Assembly (NCBI GenBank): GCA_013423325.1
Contig: BLJB01000127.1
Span: 62,001 to 126,000 of the forward strand
Length of the DNA: 64,000 bases
Source of the DNA: Usnea hakonensis
Lineage: Eukaryota; Ascomycota; Lecanoromycetes; Lecanorales; Parmeliaceae
Direction of reading: 5' to 3'
A program made the position numbers and the translations under genes. The notes below the pieces were generated by a model. It saw only the letters and a program-made list of their open reading frames with translations, searched no databases and was not told where the DNA came from. This document shows, piece by piece, positions 56,343-64,000 of the stretch; position 1 is the stretch's first letter; each line of letters opens with the position of its first letter.

Positions 56343-56402
56343 AATGATAATAATAATAATAGTAGTAGTAGTAGCAATGATAATAGTAACAACAACAAAA
56401 TA
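56343..56402. repeat. (AAT)n / (AGT)n compound microsatellite
   Basis: Runs of ATA/TAA then GTA/AGT units in the upstream region of the HTH gene. Confidence 0.75.
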
Positions 56403-57020
56403 ATAATAATGTTCGAGGAGACAAAAATATATGAACAACTGATTGAATTGAGAAATGAGATATGATGATATGAGAAATGAGTGTCTCGGTAGGAAAGAGA
56501 TATGAAGGAATGGTTTTATGCTGATGCTGCTGTTTCTGTTTCTGCTTCTGCTGCTGCTTTCTGGTTGCTGATGCTACTGCTGGTACCTGAATATTTCCAA
56601 AAAGTCAGTCCCAGTCCAAGTATTTCAGTCCAATTCCATGCGCGAATACTTGACGACCCAAAAGACCAATCCCAGAATTCCCAATGGATTGCGGATGGCG
56701 GGGCAGATCGGGCCTTCCTGTATCTTAGCCTTGGCTTACCAAGCTGCGAAACAAAAGTAAGTAACTAAGGTAAAGTAATAATGTCGTAAAGTAAAGTAAG
56801 GCAGGTATAGGTACCTTAAGGTAGATCTAGGTACTTGGGTCAAGGTAGAAGGTAGACCGAAAGTGCCAAAAGGTGTTTTTGCTGCAATGTCCCGCCAAAA
56901 AGTAATTATGACTAAGGATAAGGATGATAGTAGTAGTATCGAGTCCATGCATCGAGCAAATTCAATACAGTCCCAATCCAATGTTGGACCTAAACATCAA
57001 TATCAATATCAGTCCATATC

Positions 57021-57044
57021 AATCAATCAATCAATCAATCAATC
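57021..57044. repeat. (AATC)6 microsatellite
   Basis: Six perfect AATC copies in intergenic DNA. Confidence 0.85.
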
Positions 57045-59137
57045 TTAATCGAACCTGTGATTTTGTACAGGGACTCCTGTATCATGCATCAAGTTCAAAT
57101 TGATGATAAAGTAAAGTACTTTTAGTTGAAGGTTGTGGGGGAAAGGGAATCATGGGCGGGCTAAGTAAAGTACCTTACCTTACCTTACTTTGCTTTAGTC
57201 TTAGACTTGGCTAGCAGCACTTTTGACGTTTAGTACCACCGGTAGGTCATGCACCTTGGCGGGTAATCATCGAGGCTTTCGGCTTGGCTAAAATCGCTCC
57301 ATTTTTATTTCCTTTAGACCTTAATTGATTTCCTTCAACCCAGAAGCTGTTATTACCTTAAGCTACTTAAAAAAAAAGAAATTAATTACTCGTGCTTACA
57401 TCAGTCATTTTAGGTATTCCCCCTAGGTAGCTTCAAGTAGTTACATGCTTGTTTTAAAATAAAAATAAAATAAATTGATAATGATTAAATGGAAAAAAAG
57501 GAAAAAAGGAGGAAAAACAAAAAGCAGGGCGGACGTTGTGCGGATTTGCCGTTACGGATACTCGACTATCACCCTTCGTCACCCCTACATACCTTGCTAG
57601 TTGCTGGTACTTGAAGCATAATATCAACCCAACTCTCGCCAAACCCACGTTGAGCTGGCAGTGCTGGTAGGGGTGACCTGACCGGCTTTTCATCTTCAAT
57701 TCTCAACCCTCAACCTCCCACTCTCCCCAAGAGTAAGACTCCAACGAACCTCAATTAATTGCGGGACTCAATAAAGTCAAATTGGGAAAGATTGTCCAAC
57801 AGGGCGAGAAGCCGTCAGTCTTACGCCTCCTTCCGGTTTAAGCTGAAGATCTGGGAAAATTGATCTACCAAAGCCCTGCGTTCGACTGGGTATCCAGCCC
57901 TGTCCGGTTGGCCAGCCTTCTTTTCTCTTGGACGAATGGGATGCATGCGACATTTCTTAGTCAAAATGTACCAAATTCAAATCCATTTGCTAAAATTTCC
58001 TTGGGCTATCGTTCTTGCAATTCTCGGGGATAAGGCGTGGGATGTTCCTCGGATCATATCCCTCGCAAAACAAAATTCGCACTTGCGTTTTTAACTTGCG
58101 CGTTGGTAGAGGCTCGATAGGCCATCGCCAAAAGATTGTCATCTGATACTCTCCATGGTTTCGAATCAAATGCTCCATCTTCATGGCCAGTGACCAGGTG
58201 ACAAATTTCCAGGCAAATAACGGGAGGACTTTGGCGTGATGCGGCACCTGATTTTTGCTGATCCGCACCTAGCGGTCGAGCCATCAGAGTCATTAATACC
58301 AGTCTCAGAATGCAACCTAGGCAAGCCACTTTCGATTCACAGTACGAAATATACCGCTATCGTGGCTCCAAAGCCACTCAGCAGCAAGATAGGATGTCCA
58401 TGTTTGCCGAGTGGTCAATATCATTACTGGTCCCGCTATCAAAATCCACTGACTCGAAATGGTCTCTTGCTCCGATTGACTACATAAAATGTCAGTGCTC
58501 CCTCTACTACCTCATGGGAAATTATGTGTCGCGCAAAACTCTAGTGGAGGTCATTCGCTGCTAGCCTGTATATCGGAGATGATGATCGTGCGGAGATCAT
58601 GCGGAGATTGCGTCTTCTGCAGACAGAATGAGGCTCCGTCTGATGAGTACCCCCATTGTATCTCGGGGTGAGCAGAACAGCTCCAGATCAAGATTACGAG
58701 TAGTGGGCTTCGATATCGCGGAATGTACAACTCGAGAGAGTGGCAACGGCGTCTTGGTCTTGCGTCAGCATCAATTTCGACCTGACGAGTAGATCTCGAT
58801 CTTTCCATTTCTCAGGGGGGCGTTGCAGCCCGACTATATTGCCATCTCCTTTTCCAGGGATCAAGTAATCTTCAACGGTCAAAGCGCTCCCATTCTGCCG
58901 AAAAGTTGCTTCCTCCCTCGGCACTCTTGATCAGGAGTCCTTTGCTACGCTGCTGTCATCATTGATATCAAACAACCGCTGGGCAAGAGTGGCAAATGGT
59001 CTTGGCCAGCCCTTGCCACCCTCATTTTAGATTCATGGACATGAATCTTGTTGACATTGAGATGACCACTGTGCGAGGAGCGCAGCACTGCTCTCCAAAA
59101 CGATGCCCTCCTGTCCCGATGATTTCCTTCAGGACTC

Positions 59138-60545
59138 TCATCGTTTGATGATCGTGACTAGAGGCGGTGAGATTGGGACATGCAGCTCAATCCTTCGAAG
59201 ACTTACTGATGTCCTCATCGGCAAGCTCATGAGACAGACCCACCCTCTGTGGTTGATGCTTCACTGATTGTCCATACACGATGGCGTGCTTGAATTGTTC
59301 CACGATCGTTTTGTGAATAGCATTGCACTGACTTCTCATCAGCACAGGTCAAGGGAAACCTGACCACGACCTACAAAATCCTCAACACTACAAGCGTTCT
59401 TCCTGAGTACGACCGGCGTACTGTAATCAGGAGACTTGCCTTTCGGCTTCGTATAGATACGTCGAAGCTGAAGCTGCTCCCACATCTGCTGCAACAGCTC
59501 GTCGACATTCCAGCCGTGCTCAGCACTGATTGGACACGCGTTGGGAATCCTATAGATCAAGTCGAGCTCTTCGATCGATATGGAGTCAATCTTATTGAGT
59601 GCATATATCACAGGAATATAGCTTCTGCTCTTCGCCTCCAATATATCGATCAGGTCATCGATCTCTGCATCACAACGGATGGCAATATCGGCAGACGAGA
59701 TCTTATACTCGCCCATCACGGCTTTGATTTCCTAGCCGATGGTGTCAGCTTGACTCAACCAGCAGGCGAAAAGAGAGCAACCTCATGGCTAATGTGGGTT
59801 AAGGGAACGGTGTTCGTGATGCTGATGCCACCCTTGTCTTTCTTCTTAAAGACAATGTTCGGCGGATCCTTGTTGATTCGAATACCGAAGCCCTCAAGCT
59901 CGGTCTCGATGACTCTTTTGTCAGTGAGAGGTTTATTGACATCGAGGACAATGAAAATAAGATGGCATGTCTTAGCAACGGCAATGACCTGACGACCTCG
60001 ACCTTTGCCGTCCTTAGCTCCTTGAATTATACCAGGTAGATCAAGCATTTGGATAGCGGCGCCATTGTACTGAACCTGACCAGGCACAGTGGTCAGGGTA
60101 GTGAACTCATATGCAGCCACTAGAGAATCGTCAGCAGATCCGCTTTCCCTTCATCTCGCAGGGGGCCTGACCCTCTGAATGTTGACCTGTCAATTTACTC
60201 ATGAGGGTACTCTTGCCGACAGATGGGAAGCCTATGAACCCAACACTAGCAACGCCGGTCCGGGCAACATCGAATCCCGCTGCCAACAGTTAGAATCGTA
60301 CTTCTTCAGAGCTTTGGCTTTCCTTACACCCTCCACCACCTCCACTCGACTGTGGTGTAAGAAGCTCCCGCTTCAGTTTAGCAAGCTTAGCCTTCAATTG
60401 ACCTAAGTGATAGCTCGTAGCCTTGTTCTTCTGGGTCTTGGCCATCTCGGCCTCGATGTCTTTGATCTGTGGTGTGAGAGTCTATTAGCGAAGAGGCCTG
60501 TATCCTCACCAGAAAGTCGTGCACCTTATCCACAGTTGTCGCCAT
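59138..60545 (-). CDS. rbg1: DRG family GTPase (DRG1 / Rbg1, 372 aa)
   Basis: Rbg1/DRG1 is a conserved translation-linked GTPase that works with a Tma46-type (DFRP) partner on ribosomes. Seven exons join in frame: 60545-60510, 60466-60328, 60279-60172, 60119-59782, 59731-59375, 59327-59207 and 59157-59138 (1119 nt). All use GT-AG introns. The last exon has only 20 nt and restores the usual IIKR end. Family segments: P-loop GFPSVGKS at ~75-82, the AAYEFTTLTTVPG switch region, DLPGII (G3), NKID (G4), SAEHGWN (G5), and the C-terminal TGS domain ending HELADEDI. A Gly-rich linker precedes the G domain. The length matches orthologs. No unusual promoter feature is seen. Confidence 0.95.
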
Positions 60546-62516
60546 CTTGACCCTTTTCGTGCAAAATCTTCTTCTCTACGAATAGTCTCAATCTTCTTGT
60601 TGAGAAATATGAAGAATAAAATATGTGAATGTGGGGGTTTTAATCGTTATCTCCGCCACCATTTATGTTTTACTTACTTATCAAGAGCCGAACTGCTAGC
60701 GCTGCTGCAAATGCCGAAGTTTATCCATTGAAAATTACAAGACTATGCTCATTCCCTCGGTTCTCTCTCTACTTTGTAAGCTACGACAGCCAGATGAGCA
60801 AGCTTGCTCAGGCGAGCTAAGAGGCCTTCATTTATGAAAGACTGAAACTACGCAATTCACTATACAGCTCATTGCACTGAAACGTCGTAGGTAGAGTCTC
60901 GCTGACGTAGCCAGTGCATCGGCTCTGCCACCGGCTCATCTTCGAAAGGAACCAAGAAGAGGACAGCTAAAAGCGCTGCAGACAGAGGAAAATACATCCT
61001 GGTTGTGCCAATCTGGGACTTCACCAAAAGTAGCAGACAGTATTGTCAATTTTCCCAAAGCCGAAGTTTCAAAACTTCCTCAACACTTTTGCACTTCTGA
61101 AAGACTTCGTCTCACGGAAGGAGTGCTCCTGCTTGGTAGATCAGACTGCTGGAAGACTATAAGCAAAGGTCGAATGTCCCTTCTTTTTTTCCCACTGGTC
61201 TCAAACGGTGGAATCAAACCTAAGACGGCGTTAACGTGCAGTGCTCAGAGAGAGGTGGCTCTTTGGTGAAGGTACCATAGATCCATTGCAAAGGAAAGTA
61301 GGCGATATAGAAATCGGATTGGCAGCCTAGTGACATTGACAGTGGTACTCACAGGACCAAAACCCAAAGATAGAAATACATCGAAGCCTATCAACGATAT
61401 GGAGCCTCTCAGTGGTAAAACTTTGTTCACCTTCGTTGCGGTTGGCCGAAATATTGCAGTGGTTGGCCAGCTCATGGGCAATATAATCTACAAGTATGAG
61501 CCACATTTTGCGAAGAGCCACAGGCCTACATTCAGGCGAAGACTTATGAGCAAGCCGGGAGAATCAAATGGCCCGTTCCCGACACTCTAGGAAAAATTCG
61601 TCCAGTCTCAAGGCCTTGGACTAATCGATACGAGCATGGTGATTTACATTTCGACAAATATCACGCTGTGATCTTAGCGAGAAAAAAGCTCGAGAAGGAC
61701 AAAAGACTCATCAGCTTGTATGGTCAGCTTTGTACATACTCAGACAAGCCAGTAGCGATTTCGCCCTTGGAGACGGACCGAGTCGCCCACTGCTTCTGAA
61801 ATTGTCAGACCAGCCAGCTCAGCCCGATGTCGGTCGTTTTCGTTATTAAACATATGGTTGACTGGAGTGTTTTTTAAGCACCTACTTAAACGATGCAAAC
61901 AGTCAGCGGAAGGACTCCGAAGGATAATATTTCTGGAGAACTGAATCATTCTTCCTTGAAGGGAGCGTCCACACTTCAAATATTATCATGGTTGTGGTCA
62001 CTGGAATCCGTTCGCCTGGCGAACGACTTGATCCAAAAGGAACTCATCACAGCCACAAAGTAATCGTTCCTTCTCCACCTACCAAGACGAATGACTCGGG
62101 GTGCTGCATTCTATCTACCTAGATATCACTGAATCCTCCCCAACTACACGACTTACTACCTTGAAACGGACAACCTAAGATCGAAGGCTGCCCCTGCAAC
62201 GACCTACACGGCAACACTGTCCACCACCCATCTATACGAGGTAGTAGGGCTACGTTAAGATGCTCTTAAAACGCCATGCCGGGTCATCTTTGCTCGCAAA
62301 ATATCATCGATCACCGATGTGTTAGGCAAACCAATTAGCATGTGCTCAGTTCTACCAATCTTATTGCTCCCTTGAGTGTTCGAAATCCGCATATAGGCAT
62401 TCTCATGGTGAGCATCTCCACAAATCTAATTGGCCTTCTGTTGATCCCAGGTCTTGGATACTTTGAGAGCGGCTCAGTGGACGGAGACTTGTTTACAGTA
62501 TTCTGTTGGAGCGCCA

Positions 62517-62556
<40 letters not shown>

Positions 62557-62889
62557 ATAGCAACGACAGCACTCTAGCCGATCTTTCGCGTCAAATTCCA
62601 GCGCATGATATCTTCCCGCCTTCCTCATGTCACTCATGATTCTAGCCAAGCGCTAGAACTTTGCCATGGTCCTCACATGTATGGCTTTCCCACAAGTCAA
62701 ATGTCTGGCTGTCTCTGCTTGTCTGGTCTCCTGAAGCTCTATGCTTCTTTTCTTGCTCGACTACCCACTTCTCCGCTTTACCGCCAAAGCTTCATATCAT
62801 TTGCATTTCTGTCAAGATATCGATCAAGTTGAAATTGTCAGGGATATCAGGAGCGTTTCGATATGTTTAGTCAATGTCCAGCTTCTTCT
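60546..62889. other. Gene-poor stretch with a poly-C run
   Basis: About 2.34 kb upstream of the DRG1 gene. No gene is recognised; short frames at 61003-61590 and 61740-61979 have no family signal. A 36-nt C run lies at 62519-62554. Confidence 0.5.
62519..62554. repeat. C36 homopolymer
   Basis: Thirty-six uninterrupted C on the plus strand (G36 on the minus strand), by far the longest homopolymer in the window. The strands could form i-motif and G-quadruplex structures. Its length could also be an assembly or sequencing effect. Confidence 0.85.
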
Positions 62890-63516
62890 ATGCTCTTATC
62901 TACCGCCATTTTCTTTCTCCTTTGGCTGCAAACCCAACATATGTGCTCCGCAGCTACAGCATTAGTAAACAAGACGGCAGCCTCACTCACCCTGCAATTT
63001 CACACACATCCTACACTTTCCAGCGATCTCCGACCTGATGCCGCCCAAGTCATCGACTACCCGATCCCCGGCACAACGTGAGCACTCAAGAAGCCTTTCT
63101 CAAAAGTCGCGTACCCGACTCTGCAGAGCAAGGGATTTGACAAAGACAGCAGCACGATAATCCGTTTCATCCTCGGCGCTTCCCTCCCTCCAGCCGTCAT
63201 GTCCCACACCATCCTTTCAGCATACAACCACATCATTTCCACCATCGCCTCCGAAGGCGACTCTATACTCCCGGCATCGGAAGACCCGTTTCTGTACAAC
63301 AAGGGCTATGGCGCTTTTATCGAAGCCCACTCGGCTAAGGGACGGCATCTGACTTGGAGCTTTCTAGAGGGCGCGGTGGTGGGGTTGTATAATGGGCTGT
63401 ATTTGGGTCGACGATACAGGACGTGCGAATTTTGGGTTCTGGATGGCATGGCGGGATTGGTGGGGGTTGGGAGGCTGGAGATTGATGTGGTCGGGGGGGG
63501 GAAATTGAGCGGTTGA
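62890..63516 (+). pseudogene. Small secreted protein gene interrupted by in-frame TGA
   Basis: ATG at 62890 opens a signal-peptide-like segment (MLLSTAIFFLLWLQTQ) and ~40 more residues ending PIPGTT, then TGA at 63079-63081. The same frame continues with protein-like sequence for 145 codons (KKPFSKVAYPTL..., SAYNHII..., a LTWSFLEGAVVGLYNGL segment, ending at TGA 63514-63516). The continuation looks like the second half of a small secreted fungal protein. No in-phase GT-AG intron removes the TGA: a 49-bp GTGAGC ... CTGCAG intron exists but shifts frame. It could be a truncated secreted peptide, a pseudogene, or a readthrough case. The final stop lies in a (TTGAGCGG)3 repeat. Confidence 0.5.
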
Positions 63517-63528
63517 GCGGTTGAGCGG
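63505..63528. repeat. (TTGAGCGG)3 tandem repeat
   Basis: Three perfect 8-bp copies that supply the final stop codon of the interrupted secreted-protein frame. Confidence 0.9.
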
Positions 63529-63917
63529 AAAGAAGTCGGTGGGGTGGAAAAGGAGATTGACACTGGCAAATTCGGATGTGACAGTGAGTGGAGTGATGGA
63601 AACATCTAAAACTTCGTGCGGGTATCAGCGCGGACCAGTATGACACATGTCGTAATCATGAGACTGGGACACGCTGCATTCAGCCAATACACGTGTCTAA
63701 AAGTTTATGGATCTGGTCTGTTCCGGACTCAATTTTCGTTATCCTGTCGATATGGAATCTCGGCATGAAGCAGATAGAAAAGAGGACGGTATTCAAAGCT
63801 CAATATAATAGCAATACGTATATATCATTTAGCTCGCCAATAAGGAACGCCAACCAATACGTCCACTGCCATGTTCGCGAAAATGTAACTTCCGAGGACG
63901 TAGAAGAAAGGAAATCT
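63517..63917. other. Intergenic
   Basis: About 400 bp; no gene is recognised. Confidence 0.4.
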
Positions 63918-64000
63918 TTATGACAGCTGTTTGCCCAATGCTGCAGGAATACCTGGCTTCCCGAGCTTGGCAACGGGTACCAGCGGCTCTTGCCGTTGAA
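63918..64000 (-). CDS. Possible C-terminal end of a gene running off the window
   Basis: From the window edge a minus-strand frame reads 26 residues to TAA at 63920-63918 (ending LGKQLS). Its codons are balanced and C/G-ended, so it may be the last part of a gene. It is too short to assign. Confidence 0.2.
   Translation of the reverse strand, partial: QRQEPLVPVAKLGKPGIPAALGKQLS

Larger units (their letters stand above)
56055..59137. other. Gene-poor stretch with simple repeats
   Basis: About 3.1 kb between the HTH gene start and the DRG1 3' end. It holds (AAT/AGT)n at 56343-56402, TGC/TTC-rich DNA at 56515-56590, (AATC)6 at 57021-57044, and AT-rich DNA with CTTAC repeats near 57170-57200. 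Minus-strand frames at 57990-58329 and plus frames at 58236-58671 are open but lack family sequence. Confidence 0.5.

Noticed and set aside
57990..58671. Several open frames on both strands upstream of the DRG1 3' end
   Set aside because: No domain, no splice-supported chain and no codon bias; treated as intergenic.
63030..63130. 49-bp intron (GTGAGC ... CTGCAG) that would remove the TGA in the secreted-protein gene
   Set aside because: The join shifts the reading frame away from the downstream protein-like sequence.

Overview
The window is chromosomal DNA of a filamentous ascomycete (Pezizomycotina). The evidence is many intron-containing genes with short GT-AG introns (mostly 46-130 bp, often with a CTAAT/CTGAC-like branch site), fungal-only families (rhodopsin-like 7TM protein, PXA protein, Efg1, fungal CENP-B-type HTH protein, GT90/CAP10 relic) and simple-sequence-rich intergenic DNA. 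I cannot resolve the class. No tRNA, rRNA, CRISPR array or intact transposon was seen.

Layout. 0.4-3.2 kb: a large conserved-looking protein of unknown function (-). 4.1-6.0 kb: rhodopsin-like membrane protein (+). 6.9-11.0 kb: Clu1/CluA mitochondrial-distribution protein (-). 11.7-23.0 kb: five + strand genes in a row: Hut1 UDP-galactose transporter, Yippee protein, zinc alcohol dehydrogenase, triple-KH RNA-binding protein, and PAS-domain kinase. 24.1-27.0 kb: a dual-specificity phosphatase of the Msg5/Pmp1 type (-), convergent with the kinase. 28.4-29.2 kb: traces of an unrecognised gene (-). 29.8-36.2 kb: Sea4/Mios (-) divergent from the rRNA-processing factor Efg1 (+), which converges on tRNA 2'-phosphotransferase Tpt1 (-). 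37.1-39.6 kb: a long disordered protein (-). 40.1-50.2 kb: a gene-poor, accessory-looking stretch with an F-box/2EXR-like protein, a broken GT90 glycosyltransferase, two small hypothetical genes and an intronless LysM plus lytic-transglycosylase-like protein. 50.4-60.5 kb: PXA-domain protein (+), CENP-B-type HTH protein (-) and the DRG1/Rbg1 GTPase (-), separated by simple-sequence DNA. 60.5-64.0 kb: mostly non-coding, with a 36-nt poly-C run and a secreted-protein gene interrupted by an in-frame TGA.

Most gene models were rebuilt by joining reading frames across GT-AG sites (one probable GC-AG) so that phase and family sequence both continue; each joined length divides by three. Several exons are very short (8, 10, 19, 20 and 22 nt). 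The left and middle parts are housekeeping and signalling genes: nutrient and stress signalling (PAS kinase, MAPK-type phosphatase, SEA complex, KH protein) and RNA/translation (Efg1, Tpt1, DRG1, Clu1). I see no clear new multi-gene system. The most unusual items are the LysM-transglycosylase gene, the two interrupted genes, the microexons and the 1.19-kb intron of the PXA gene.
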